Both the position numbers and the translations under genes were made by a program. DNA of 64,000 nucleotides, taken from Glutamicibacter halophytocola. GTDB lineage: Bacteria; Actinomycetota; Actinomycetes; Actinomycetales; Micrococcaceae. Positions 1 through 8,021 of the stretch are shown piece by piece. The notes beneath the pieces were generated by a model. That model saw nothing but the letters and a program-made list of their open reading frames with translations. It was not told the DNA's origin and made no database searches. Positions within the stretch are counted from its first letter, which is position 1. The number at the start of each line of letters is the position of its first letter. The stretch spans positions 248,001 to 312,000 of the forward strand of contig NZ_CP012750.1 in assembly GCF_001302565.1 (NCBI RefSeq). Direction: 5' to 3'.

Positions 1-320
1 CCATCAGGCTTGAATCCATATGTTCCGAATTGGAGAAGGCCGGCTTCTCGGGAGTGACCGCCACCGAAGTCCAGGGCCGGGGCGCCCAGGGCGGGCGCAC
101 CGAGTATTACCGAGGCCAAGAATTTTCCGTGAAGTTCAGGACCAAGATCCGCCTGGAACTGCTGGTTGCAGAATCGGATTTGGAACGCGCCCTGGACCTT
201 ATTGTCCGCACCGCAAAAACCGGCGAGGACGGCGAAATCGGCGACGGCAAGGTCTGGGTTTCTTCACTGGAACAGATCATCCGCGTGCGAACCGGTGAAA
301 CCGGCGAAGCAGCCATCTGA
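1..320 (+). CDS. glnK: PII family nitrogen regulatory protein (GlnB/GlnK), 5' end missing
   Basis: This is the C-terminal part of a PII signal protein, read in the frame that begins at base 3 and is open to the left edge. The order of conserved PII elements is visible: a segment ending TATEVQGRG, the T-loop region with GGRTEYYRG (including the tyrosine that is modified in many PII proteins), and the C-terminal IGDGKVWVSSLEQIIRVRTG signature. PII trimers sense 2-oxoglutarate and ATP/ADP and control ammonium transporters and nitrogen enzymes; glnK usually follows amtB, which would lie outside the window. The choice of glnK over glnB is an inference. Only about 12 N-terminal residues appear to be missing. 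The next gene starts 38 bp downstream on the same strand. Confidence 0.9.
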   Translation, partial: IRLESICSELEKAGFSGVTATEVQGRGAQGGRTEYYRGQEFSVKFRTKIRLELLVAESDLERALDLIVRTAKTGEDGEIGDGKVWVSSLEQIIRVRTGETGEAAI

Positions 321-358
321 GCATTGATCGATTAGAAAATCCAGCAAAGGAGCACCAC

Positions 359-1489
359 ATGACTACTATCAACTTCCGCTACCTCAGCGAACAGGACATG
401 ATCGCAGCAGGAGTCACCGACATCACCCGTTGCACCGAGGTGATGGAAGAAGCGCTGATCCTGTTGCGCAATGGGGACTACCGGATGGCCGGCGAGAACG
501 GAAACTCGCACGGAGCGATGATCACCTTCCCGCAGAACCCTGTTCACGAAGGCATGCCAAGCGATGGCCCTGACCGCCGTTTCATGGCCATGCCGGCCTA
601 TCTCGGTGGACGATTCGGGACCACGGGCGTGAAGTGGTACGGCTCGAACACCGCGAACCGGGCCAAGGGCCAGCCCCGGTCCATTCACCTGTTCACCCTT
701 AACGACACCGACACCGGCGCCCCGATGGCTGTGATGAGCGCAAACCTGCTCAGTGCCTACCGCACAGGAGCCGTTCCGGGGGTTGGTGTGAAGCACCTGG
801 CCAAGCAGGATGCCAAGGTTGCTGCCGTCGTTGGCCCAGGTGTGATTGCCAAGTCCGTCATTGACGCGACCCTGTCACTGCGTCCGAGCATCGACACCGT
901 GACCGTCAAGGGCCGTTCGGCCGCTGGCGTGGAGACCTTTGCGCAGTACATCCGTGACAACTTCCCGCAGGTGAAGTCGATTGTGGCCGCTGGCTCTGTT
1001 GAGGAAGCGATCAAGGATGCGGACGTCATTATGGCGACCACCAGCACCGACATCAAGGGATCCGAGGCGTTCCCTTACTTCCCAACCGCAGCCATCAAGC
1101 CCGGAGCTCTCTTGCTGCTGCCCGCGGCTGCACGTTTTGATGATGACTTTGTCATCAACGACGCTCGGCTGATTCTCGATGCCCGCGGCTTGTACGATGC
1201 GTGGGCTGAGGAGTACGGCACCCAGGCCTATCAGCTGCTGGGGATTCCCGGCACTCACTTCCATGATTTGATGCGTGAAGGCAAGCTGCCCGAATCCAAG
1301 CTGGAAGAGATTGCTGACGTCGCTACCGGCAAGATCCCGGCTCGCCGCAATGATGAAGAAATCATCCTCTACTCGGTGGGTGGCATGCCGATTGAAGACG
1401 TGGCATGGGCTACCGATCTGTACCAGTCGGCCGAGGAGAAGAACATTGGCCAGGTCCTGAACCTGTGGGACGCCCCGGTCCTCGCCTAG
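359..1489 (+). CDS. Ornithine cyclodeaminase / mu-crystallin family protein
   Basis: This is a 376-residue protein of the ornithine cyclodeaminase/mu-crystallin family, which are NAD(P)-dependent enzymes acting on amino or imino acids. The family hallmarks are present: MSANLLSAYRTGAV around residues 125-140 (substrate-binding Arg), then a Rossmann-type segment VAAVVGPGVIAKSVIDATL near residue 155-175, and ADVIMATTST near 225. AAGGAG upstream of the ATG is a good ribosome binding site. It lies 38 bp after the PII gene and may be cotranscribed, which would fit a nitrogen role. Actinobacterial relatives of this length are sometimes labelled tyramine oxidase subunit B in databases. I cannot tell the substrate from the sequence. 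Confidence 0.8.
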   Translation: MTTINFRYLSEQDMIAAGVTDITRCTEVMEEALILLRNGDYRMAGENGNSHGAMITFPQNPVHEGMPSDGPDRRFMAMPAYLGGRFGTTGVKWYGSNTANRAKGQPRSIHLFTLNDTDTGAPMAVMSANLLSAYRTGAVPGVGVKHLAKQDAKVAAVVGPGVIAKSVIDATLSLRPSIDTVTVKGRSAAGVETFAQYIRDNFPQVKSIVAAGSVEEAIKDADVIMATTSTDIKGSEAFPYFPTAAIKPGALLLLPAAARFDDDFVINDARLILDARGLYDAWAEEYGTQAYQLLGIPGTHFHDLMREGKLPESKLEEIADVATGKIPARRNDEEIILYSVGGMPIEDVAWATDLYQSAEEKNIGQVLNLWDAPVLA

Positions 1490-1527
1490 AGTTTTAGGTC
1501 CGGCTTGCCGGACTTAGATAAACGCAG

Positions 1528-1564
1528 ATCCCCGGAAAGCGGAGTGTGGCCGCTTTCCGGGGAT
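1528..1564 (+). terminator. Rho-independent-type hairpin after the ornithine cyclodeaminase-like gene
   Basis: A 14-bp nearly perfect stem (ATCCCCGGAAAGCGG pairing with CCGCTTTCCGGGGAT) closes a short loop and sits 38 bp after the stop codon. The U-tract is weak. A smaller GTCCGG/CCGGAC hairpin at 1498-1513 precedes it. Both probably end the PII-linked transcript. Confidence 0.7.
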
Positions 1565-1686
1565 TTGCCATGTCCGGAGCAGATTGCGAGGGCATTTCCA
1601 ACGGATTCTGGGCTTGAGACAGGTGCAGGAATCGTCAGTGGAATTTGGGAGAGCGATTGAGTTGCCTGCGGGCAAAATACATGCTT

Positions 1687-1774
1687 GCTAGAAAGCTAGA
1701 AAGCTAGAAAGCTAGAAAGCTAGAAAGCTAGGAAGCTGGAAAGCTGGAAAGCTGGAAAGCTGGAAAGCTAGGAA
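1687..1774. repeat. 8-bp minisatellite, 11 tandem units
   Basis: Eleven head-to-tail 8-mers follow one another without interruption: five GCTAGAAA, one GCTAGGAA, four GCTGGAAA and one GCTAGGAA. The variants are blocked in order, as expected from slippage of short runs. The array is intergenic, about 200 bp after one gene and 200 bp before the end of the convergent one, so it is not in a coding frame. The stretch 1565-1974 holds no gene I can support. Confidence 0.95.
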
Positions 1775-1974
1775 GGCTTGTCGGCTCCCGTTCTCTACCA
1801 GTGCCGGGTTGCATCGAGTGCAGCGTTGCATGGAACGACTATTCTCTTGCGATAGGCATGAGCTAATGTTTTGGGAAGAGCGCCCCTGAATCCCAGGTAG
1901 CAAGCACCATCCATTTCAAAACACGCAAAAGCGCAGCACCGGTATCCGGCACTGCGCTTTTAGCTGCGGAGCGG

Positions 1975-3225
1975 CTATGACAGCAAAGACGACAAGGCGT
2001 CGGCCAGAGCTGCCGCACCGAGCTCGGCATCAGCGTCTTCCACGTATTCTTCGGGGGAGTGGGAGACACCGTTGGGATTGCGGACAAAGATCATGGCACT
2101 CGGTACGTGTCTGGCCAGTACTCCAGCGTCATGCCCCGCGCCGGTATCCAGTACCGGTGCTTTGGGGAGCGCCAGGGAAAGTTTCCCAGAAAGCCCTGCA
2201 TCAAAAGTTACCGTCGGGCTCAACGACTCCTGGGAAAATTCCAGCGTACACCCCTCTTCAGCGGCAATGATCCGCGCTGATTCGTGAATCTCTTGAACTA
2301 CTCCGGCTGTCACCGCATCATCTGGATGCCGCACGTCCAGCCAGTAGTCCACGCGCGAAGCGATGACGTTGGTTCCGCCTGGCACCGGCTGCAGCCGGCC
2401 CACGGTAGCTCGTGCGTTATCTCGCGAGCGGGCAATATGCTGCACCGCGGCAATGCTCCGGGCAGCGGCCACCATCGGGTCCTTCCTGTCGGACATGAGC
2501 GTTGTTCCGGCGTGGTTGCCTTGCCCGAGCATGCTCAGCTTCCAGCGGCCGTGGCCGAGGATGGATCCGCCGATGGCTACCGGATGATCAAGGTCTGCCA
2601 GGCCGAGTCCCTGTTCCACATGCAGCTCGACGAAGACGCCAATCTGTCCCAAGAGGCGGCGGTCCGAGCCGATGAAGCGTGGATCAAGGCCATTTCTGGT
2701 AGCGATATCAGCAAAACTGTTGCCGTCGGGGTCCTTCAGGTTCAGGGCCTTGTCCCGGTCGATGGCTCCGGTGAGCAGGCGCGAACCCAGGCAAGCCACG
2801 CCAAAGCGGGAGCCTTCTTCTTCCGGGAAGACCACGATGGCCATGGCTCGGGTGCGCACAAGATTGCGTGACTGCATCAGGTCAAAGGCAATTAGTGCGC
2901 TGGCTACACCCAACGGACCGTCAAAGGGTCCGCCGCCGGGAACCGAATCAAGGTGGCTACCGGTAACTACAGCGTTGGTGCGGATGCCGGTCGGCAAATC
3001 CCACCATGCCCATAGTGCACCGTTGCCGTCTTCCTCAACGCTCAGCTGCCGTCGAGTGGCTTGCTCGATGAACCAGGTGCGCAAATCAATTTCAGCGCTG
3101 GAATACACTGGGCGGGAGTAGCCGCCTCGCAGCTGGTCTTGGCCGGTTTCAGCGATGCCTGCCATGAGCTCGGTGACCGTCGTCGTGGGCAGGTCTAGCG
3201 GGATGTTGAACAAGGGATTCTCCAA
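1975..3225 (-). CDS. M20-family Zn hydrolase: allantoate amidohydrolase / N-carbamoyl-L-amino acid hydrolase
   Basis: This 416-residue protein belongs to the AllC/HyuC branch of the M20 metallopeptidase-like amidohydrolases, which hydrolyse carbamoyl groups of allantoate, ureidoglycine or N-carbamoyl amino acids with two metal ions. The metal-binding motifs are visible: GSHLDSVPGGGPFDGPLGV (His and Asp ligands) around residues 88-107 and the PEEEGSRF glutamate motif near 135-142, plus LHVEQG and the dimerisation-domain GNHAGTT segment. The length is typical. It ends 21 bp downstream of the SolA-like oxidase gene and is probably in the same operon, which suggests catabolism of an N-methylated or carbamoylated amine such as a creatinine or hydantoin derivative. 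The exact substrate is not determined. Confidence 0.85.
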   Translation of the reverse strand: MENPLFNIPLDLPTTTVTELMAGIAETGQDQLRGGYSRPVYSSAEIDLRTWFIEQATRRQLSVEEDGNGALWAWWDLPTGIRTNAVVTGSHLDSVPGGGPFDGPLGVASALIAFDLMQSRNLVRTRAMAIVVFPEEEGSRFGVACLGSRLLTGAIDRDKALNLKDPDGNSFADIATRNGLDPRFIGSDRRLLGQIGVFVELHVEQGLGLADLDHPVAIGGSILGHGRWKLSMLGQGNHAGTTLMSDRKDPMVAAARSIAAVQHIARSRDNARATVGRLQPVPGGTNVIASRVDYWLDVRHPDDAVTAGVVQEIHESARIIAAEEGCTLEFSQESLSPTVTFDAGLSGKLSLALPKAPVLDTGAGHDAGVLARHVPSAMIFVRNPNGVSHSPEEYVEDADAELGAAALADALSSLLS

Positions 3226-3246
3226 AAGGGCTTTCTGCTCGGTCTT

Positions 3247-4413
3247 CTAGGCCATGGCCTTGGCGTGGGATGCCAGGCGGAAAAGCTCGGGGGTTTCGCG
3301 CGCCCCGGTGGCGAGGTCTGCCGCCAGTTCGCCGAGCAGCGGACCGAACTTGGCGCCATGCCCCGAGCAAGGGGAGAGGATGGTGATGCCATCCGCTTCA
3401 TCCATGATGAAATCCTCGGTGGGGGTTGCGCTGAAGATGCAGGTGGTCTCCGCATAGGGCGTGGGTTCCAGTCCGGGAAGGTACTTTTTCACGTACTCGA
3501 TCACGCGTTCGCGGTTGGCCGGATCGATCTGGCCGTTCTGCTGGCTGGCGGTGTCCATGCGGTGCCCGGCCATGTACTCTGCGACCTTTTGGCCGCGGAA
3601 GCTTGCGTCGCGTCCACCGGGCAGGCCGTAGGACTTGAAAGCAGGATCCTTGTGGATGTAGGTGGGCCATGCCAGGCGGGCCTCGGGATCCTGGTCCCGG
3701 TAGGGGAAGTGGTAGGCATTCTCTTGATAGATGTCCATCGTGGGGATGCTGCGCAGGAAGCCGGAGGGCAATGGCAGATTGCCGAGCAGTTCTGGCAGCC
3801 AGCCACCTGCGGTGACGATGATCTTGGAAGCGAGATAGGTGCGGCCGTCGCTGGAGGTGAGCTTGTAGCCATTAGCTGTTGCCTCGACAGAGGCGACGGG
3901 CCATTGGGTTTCAATCTTGACTCCGTGGATCTTTGCCTGTGCGACCATCGCCTGGACGGAGCGTTCGGAATCCAACACCCCGGCCCCTGGGTGCCAGAGA
4001 ACCTCGGTATCGAAGTTGATTCCGTTAAAGCGGTTGCGCGCCTCAGCGGCCGAGAGCAGTTCATGCTCCACGCCGGAGTTTGCGAGAATTTCGGCGAGGT
4101 GCCGGGGGTTGCGCAAAGGGCCGTAGTCGACGGAGCCATGCGGGGCGATCAGCTGGCTGCCGCTGGCTTCTTCCAGCTCGTCCCAAGCGGTACGGGCGCG
4201 GACAACAAGATCCGTGTAGAACTGGTCGGGGTAGGCGTAGCGGAAAATTCGTGCGGAGCCATGCGAACTGGCATCGGCTGCCGCTGGTACCTTGCGTTCA
4301 AGCAATGCGACTTCGTAGCCTCGCTGAGCTAGTCGCCAGGCTGTTGAAGAGCCGGCCAGACCTGCCCCAATGACGACGTATTCTGCGGAGGGGGACTGGG
4401 ACGAGGTGCTCAT
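3247..4413 (-). CDS. solA: N-methyl-L-tryptophan oxidase / monomeric sarcosine oxidase family flavoprotein
   Basis: This 388-residue FAD amine oxidase has an N-terminal ADP-binding motif VIGAGLAGSSTAWRLAQRG (residues 13-31) and near the C-terminus the CSGHGAKFGP segment that carries the cysteine for covalent FAD linkage in the MSOX/MTOX family. The family oxidises secondary amines such as sarcosine or N-methyltryptophan to the demethylated amino acid, formaldehyde and H2O2. It is first in a two-gene operon with the M20 hydrolase (21-bp gap) and divergent from a LysR gene 117 bp away, the classical arrangement for a LysR-controlled catabolic operon. The gene symbol reflects the family; sarcosine versus another N-methyl amino acid is not resolved. 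Confidence 0.8.
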   Translation of the reverse strand: MSTSSQSPSAEYVVIGAGLAGSSTAWRLAQRGYEVALLERKVPAAADASSHGSARIFRYAYPDQFYTDLVVRARTAWDELEEASGSQLIAPHGSVDYGPLRNPRHLAEILANSGVEHELLSAAEARNRFNGINFDTEVLWHPGAGVLDSERSVQAMVAQAKIHGVKIETQWPVASVEATANGYKLTSSDGRTYLASKIIVTAGGWLPELLGNLPLPSGFLRSIPTMDIYQENAYHFPYRDQDPEARLAWPTYIHKDPAFKSYGLPGGRDASFRGQKVAEYMAGHRMDTASQQNGQIDPANRERVIEYVKKYLPGLEPTPYAETTCIFSATPTEDFIMDEADGITILSPCSGHGAKFGPLLGELAADLATGARETPELFRLASHAKAMA

Positions 4414-4530
4414 GGCTTGCTCCTGATCTGGGCATCTTTGTTGTTCTACCTCTAGTAACTCACGCGTATTATTAGGCAGTCCAATACTTTTTTCCTAGAC
4501 ATTATTAGTTCTTGTGCAAAAATAGACTGC
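4414..4530. promoter_or_regulatory. Divergent promoter region between solA-like operon and lysR gene
   Basis: This 117-bp AT-rich spacer separates the divergent oxidase operon and LysR gene. It contains partly symmetric AT-rich words (ATTATTAG near 4468 and again near 4503, about 35 bp apart) that could be a LysR-type T-N11-A binding region. The assignment rests on gene order more than on a defined motif. Confidence 0.4.
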
Positions 4531-5430
4531 ATGGAACTGCGCCACCTTCACTACTTCCTCGTTGTTGCAGAACATTTGCATTTCGGCCGCGCCGCCGAAG
4601 AGCTCCGCATGTCCCAGCCACCCCTGACGGTGGCTGTGAAAAAGCTGGAGCAAGAGCTGGGGGTCCAGCTTTTTGATCGAACTACCCGCAGCGTGAGCCT
4701 TACCCCGGCCGGGCGAATGTACCTGGATCGGATCAAGCCGCTGCTGTCCGACCTGGACAAGGCCAACCGGGAACTCACGGAAGCCGGGCTGGGGCTGCGC
4801 GGGCGGCTCAATGTTGGATTTGTCAGCTCGGCGAGCTATGCCACCATGCCCTCGGCACTGCGCAGGTTCCGTGAGCTGCGGCCGAATGTGGAGCTGGTGC
4901 TGAACCCGCTGACTACGGACGAGCAGATAGAAAAGTTGCTGGAGGGCAGTCTCGACCTTGGGATTCTGCGTGACCCAACGCGAGTGCCCGGTATCGAACT
5001 GCGGGAAATCCATTCGGAGCCGCTGGTGGTGGCACTTCCTGCAGGGCATCGCCTGGGCAACCAGGATCAGATCGACGCTAGCGAGCTAGCGGACGAAGAC
5101 TTTGTCCTGTTCCCCTACAAGTACATGAGCGGTTTCTATTCCCTGGTGCACTCATTGTTTGACGGGCATACGCCCCCTCGAATTGTGGAACGGGCGATCC
5201 ATCAGGAGACCATCCTCGGGCTGGTTGCTGCCGGACTGGGAGTCTCAATCCTGCCAGCCTCGGTTTCCCGCTTCCAGATGCCCGAGGTCTCATTCCATCC
5301 TTTGTCGGGCAAGCCGAAGACGCGGCTCTATGCAGGCACGGGTGTTGAAAATCCTGCAGCCACGGCTTTCCAGGAGTGCTTGCTTGAAGCTGATCTCGAG
5401 GGCGGGCAACAGCTAGACCGGTCGGTATAA
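4531..5430 (+). CDS. LysR-family transcriptional regulator
   Basis: This 299-residue LysR-type regulator starts with the typical N-terminal winged helix-turn-helix: MELRHLHYFLVVAEHLHFGRAAEELRMSQPPL spans residues 1-32, followed by the linker helix LEQELGVQLFDRTTRSVSLTPAG. The C-terminal periplasmic-binding-like effector domain follows (residues about 92-295; GLRGRLNVGFVSSASYATMP begins it). The length is standard. It is divergent from the solA-like operon and probably controls it in response to the amine substrate. The ATG is supported by its position directly before the conserved ELRHL start of the family. Confidence 0.9.
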   Translation: MELRHLHYFLVVAEHLHFGRAAEELRMSQPPLTVAVKKLEQELGVQLFDRTTRSVSLTPAGRMYLDRIKPLLSDLDKANRELTEAGLGLRGRLNVGFVSSASYATMPSALRRFRELRPNVELVLNPLTTDEQIEKLLEGSLDLGILRDPTRVPGIELREIHSEPLVVALPAGHRLGNQDQIDASELADEDFVLFPYKYMSGFYSLVHSLFDGHTPPRIVERAIHQETILGLVAAGLGVSILPASVSRFQMPEVSFHPLSGKPKTRLYAGTGVENPAATAFQECLLEADLEGGQQLDRSV

Positions 5431-5445
5431 GTCGGCTATTCTCTT

Positions 5446-5469
5446 AAAGTAGACAGAACAGTCTACTTT
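5446..5469. promoter_or_regulatory. TetR-type operator palindrome
   Basis: A perfect inverted repeat, AAAGTAGAC and GTCTACTTT separated by six bases, lies 9 bp before the tetR start codon. The TAGAC-N6-GTCTA core is typical of operators of small TetR regulators, and the position over the promoter or start region points to autoregulation. A weaker TAGACCGGTCGGTA element lies upstream at about 5414. Confidence 0.8.
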
Positions 5470-5478
5470 GGAGTTTTC

Positions 5479-6048
5479 ATGTCACCTCGCATCACCGCCC
5501 GCACCAAGCTTCTCGACGCGGCCGCGCAGCTTTTTTATGCCGACGGGATATCGGCCACCGGAATCGATGCGGTGATCGCCAAGGCCGGTGTGGCCAAGAT
5601 GAGCCTCTACAACAACTTCGAGTCAAAAACCGGATTGGTTCTCGCTTATCTTCAGGCCCGTCACCAGGAGTGGCTGGAGCTCTATCAAAGGCGCCTGGAA
5701 AAGGCGGGCGCTGGAGCCGGTGGAGTGCTCGCCGTTGTAGACGCCTACATTGACCACGCGGAAGCCGGGTATGAGCACGGTTTCCGCGGCTGTGGCCTGC
5801 TTAATGCCGCCGCTGAACTGCCAGCCGGAGATCCGGGTCGTGCGATTGTCGCGGCTCACAAGTCCCAGGTGGAACAACTTCTTGCTGGCCACCTGGAAAC
5901 CCTGACTGCGAAAAAACAGGCTGCCCTGCTGGCCGGGCAGATTTCCTTCCTGCTGGAAGGCGCGATATCGCGTGCCGGTCTGGAGGGGAGCAGCGCGTTG
6001 CTCTTGCGAGCGCGGTCCATGATCAGCGACATGGTTGGAGCACTGTGA
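5479..6048 (+). CDS. TetR/AcrR-family transcriptional regulator
   Basis: This 189-residue TetR repressor has its N-terminal helix-turn-helix at about residues 6-50: RTKLLDAAAQLFYADGISA, then GIDAVIAKAGVAKMSLYNNF with the canonical recognition helix. The C-terminal helical half resembles the group with a TetR_C ligand pocket. A perfect palindrome just upstream indicates autoregulation. The stop codon overlaps the GTG start of the EamA transporter gene, so the two are translationally coupled and the regulator probably controls the exporter. Confidence 0.9.
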   Translation: MSPRITARTKLLDAAAQLFYADGISATGIDAVIAKAGVAKMSLYNNFESKTGLVLAYLQARHQEWLELYQRRLEKAGAGAGGVLAVVDAYIDHAEAGYEHGFRGCGLLNAAAELPAGDPGRAIVAAHKSQVEQLLAGHLETLTAKKQAALLAGQISFLLEGAISRAGLEGSSALLLRARSMISDMVGAL

Positions 6049-7046
6049 ACAGGCCGCGCCAAAATGGTGCAGGCGGAGCTATCGGGCTCTTGTTGCTCGC
6101 CTCCATTTTGTGGGGGACGACCGGCACCGTGGCCGCGCAAGCACCAGAGGTTTCGCCACTTGCCATCGGTGCTGCCTCGCTGGGAATTGGCGGTCTGCTG
6201 CAGTGCGCAGTGGGAGCACGCCGGGTGTGGGGCGACCGCAGTGCACTGGTTGATAACAAGGGCCTGGTGATCTTCGGCGGGGTGGCCGTCATGATCTATC
6301 CGCTGGCCTTCTACAGTTCCATGTCCTTGGGAGGAGTAGCGCTGGGCACCGTGATCTCCTTGGGCACGGCCCCGCTCTTTTCCGGAATCCTTGAACGATT
6401 TGCTGACGGTGCACGATTGACGGTGCGCTGGCATGCCGCGGCGATCCTGGGGATCGCGGGAAGCACCCTGCTCGGATTCTCGCGAGCCGCGGAGAGTGGA
6501 GGCAGCGGCACTGGCGTAGTGGCAGGGTGCCTGCTCGGGCTTGTCGCCGGCGCCAGCTACGCCTGCTATTCATGGGCTACCGGACGGTTGATCCGGGCTG
6601 GGATTGGCCGACAAGGTGCCGTGGGTTCGGTCTTCGGGGTCGGAGGCTTGCTGCTGATGCCGGTGTTGCTTTTCTCCGGCGCGCCACTTCTGGACAGCGC
6701 CCAGAACTTCATGGTCGCTGCTTATCTGGCACTGATTCCGATGTTCCTGGGCTATCTCGCATTTGGCATGGCGCTGGCCAAGGTGCCGGCGAGCACCGCC
6801 ACCACAGTGACGCTGAGCGAGCCAGCCGTTGCCGCCGCATTGGCCGTCGGATTGCTCTCGGAGCATTTGGGGTTCACGGGCTGGGCGGGCATGGCACTGA
6901 TTGCTGTTGCGCTATTGATCCTGTTGGTGTGGAGCCCGCGGAGTATAGGTCCAATCGTTTCAGCGACTGCGCACCAAAAATATTGCGCCGAAGGAACTCG
7001 TTGCGGAATTTGCCGTCAGGATCCAAGCGCCGAGCTAATGCGATGA
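6045..7046 (+). CDS. EamA/DMT-family transporter with an aberrant C-terminus
   Basis: This 333-residue drug/metabolite-superfamily transporter has ten predicted membrane segments and two EamA repeats (about residues 12-145 and 155-295). It starts at a GTG overlapping the tetR stop. The last 29 residues or so, from about VSATAHQKY onwards, are not native: the DNA there is the antisense strand of a decayed copy of the 3' end of the alditol oxidase gene found at 8541. A rearrangement therefore replaced the original end of this gene and the reading frame runs on to a chance stop. All membrane segments are retained, so the protein may still work as an efflux or metabolite exporter. Confidence 0.8.
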   Translation: MNRPRQNGAGGAIGLLLLASILWGTTGTVAAQAPEVSPLAIGAASLGIGGLLQCAVGARRVWGDRSALVDNKGLVIFGGVAVMIYPLAFYSSMSLGGVALGTVISLGTAPLFSGILERFADGARLTVRWHAAAILGIAGSTLLGFSRAAESGGSGTGVVAGCLLGLVAGASYACYSWATGRLIRAGIGRQGAVGSVFGVGGLLLMPVLLFSGAPLLDSAQNFMVAAYLALIPMFLGYLAFGMALAKVPASTATTVTLSEPAVAAALAVGLLSEHLGFTGWAGMALIAVALLILLVWSPRSIGPIVSATAHQKYCAEGTRCGICRQDPSAELMR

Positions 7047-7215
7047 AGTCGTAGAACTTCGGGTGCATGCTGCTCAGCTGCCCTGCGGTGGCTGCAAAGA
7101 GCTTGCCCCAGTGCGGGCGAGGTGCGCAGGGCGCGAGGCAGGATCGTCTCCTCGGCTTGTCGCTGTGGTTTCCAAATAATGTGAACGGCAAAGCCATCGC
7201 GTCCACGAAAGCTGC
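6967..7215 (-). pseudogene. Truncated, frameshifted 3' fragment of an alditol oxidase gene
   Basis: Antisense to the end of the EamA gene lies a second, divergent copy of the last 80 or so codons of the alditol oxidase gene at 8541. The encoded C-terminal words match closely, for example HWGKLFAAT, FIALARRLDPDGKFRNEFL and RNIFGA. The copy lacks the rest of the gene, carries a frameshift near its 5' part (GRDGFAVHIIWKPQ is in a different frame) and has CAG where the intact gene has its TAG stop. It forms a direct repeat with 8541-8785, and the MNT-HEPN pair sits between the two. Confidence 0.85.
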
Positions 7216-7305
7216 GGCATGATTCTGAGCGTGTGCTGTCGTTGATCAATTAGGGAATCGCTTACTGACTTCGCAAAAGATGGGGGAAGTAGGGCAGATC
7301 AGATA

Positions 7306-7359
7306 TGCACTTTCGTGCGCATAGATGTTCTTCCGTCAATTCAAGTACACTTTCGTGTA
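7306..7359. promoter_or_regulatory. Two palindromic operator-like sites 40 bp apart upstream of the MNT gene
   Basis: TGCAC-TTTC-GTGCG at 7306-7319 and TACAC-TTTC-GTGTA at 7346-7359 share the core CACTTTCGTG and are exactly 40 bp apart centre to centre, about four helical turns. They end 39 bp before the start codon of the MNT gene, whose product has an N-terminal winged helix. Cooperative binding of that product and autoregulation is an inference. Confidence 0.65.
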
Positions 7360-7397
7360 TCAGGAGAGCGTACTTGTTGTCGATAAAGGAGGCATCT

Positions 7398-8021
7398 ATG
7401 CGGCTGCAGAACCCATTCGCTGCCCTGGGATCAACGGGAATGGACTCGCAGGTTCTCGCTGTCCTATCGCGCAGTGAACAATATCTGACCATTCCCGCTA
7501 TCCATCGGCTGCTCCCCGAGGAGGGGTCATCCACGGGGGCGCGCAAGGCGCTCTCTCGATTGGTGGAGCAGGGCGTCGTCCTCGAGCAAATAACGGGCAG
7601 GACCCACTCCTATGCCCTGAATCGGGAACATCTGCTGGCGGATGTCATCTTGAAAATCGCCAATTCCAGAAGAGAGCTGACCTCGCTAATCCAAGATGTC
7701 ATCAACAGCTGGCCAGTCAAGCCTGTGACGGCGACGATCTTTGGCTCAGCGGCCCGAGGTGAAATGCGGTCGGACAGCGACATTGACATCCTCATCGTGA
7801 TGCCCGATGAAACACCGGAAGGGCTGGACGACGAATTGGCTGGTGCCCTGGCCAGCAAGGTCGCACGGTGGACGGGCAATGACGTACGGCCGTTGCTCTA
7901 TCGCGCCGCCGAGGTAAAACCAGCCCCGATATTTGACCTCATTATCAAAGACGGGGTGGATGTTGCGGGAGACCCGGCGTGGCTGCGGCGAATGGCACGT
8001 GGGCATAAGGTTTCGCAGTGA
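7398..8021 (+). CDS. MNT-type nucleotidyltransferase with N-terminal winged helix (antitoxin-like)
   Basis: This 207-residue protein starts at an ATG with a strong AAAGGAGG Shine-Dalgarno at 7385-7392. The N-terminal 75 residues look like a winged helix-turn-helix. The C-terminal half carries the polymerase-beta-type nucleotidyltransferase signature IFGSAARGEMRSDSDIDIL (about residues 117-135), with GS and two DxD aspartates intact. MNT domains paired with HEPN proteins form toxin-antitoxin systems in which the MNT enzyme nucleotidylates (AMPylates) the HEPN partner. The stop overlaps the start of the HEPN-like gene by 4 bp, which supports that pairing. The fused DNA-binding domain makes it a likely autoregulator. 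Confidence 0.85.
   Translation: MRLQNPFAALGSTGMDSQVLAVLSRSEQYLTIPAIHRLLPEEGSSTGARKALSRLVEQGVVLEQITGRTHSYALNREHLLADVILKIANSRRELTSLIQDVINSWPVKPVTATIFGSAARGEMRSDSDIDILIVMPDETPEGLDDELAGALASKVARWTGNDVRPLLYRAAEVKPAPIFDLIIKDGVDVAGDPAWLRRMARGHKVSQ

Noticed and set aside
1687..1774. Possible CRISPR array
   Set aside because: The units are 8 bp with no spacers; this is a minisatellite.
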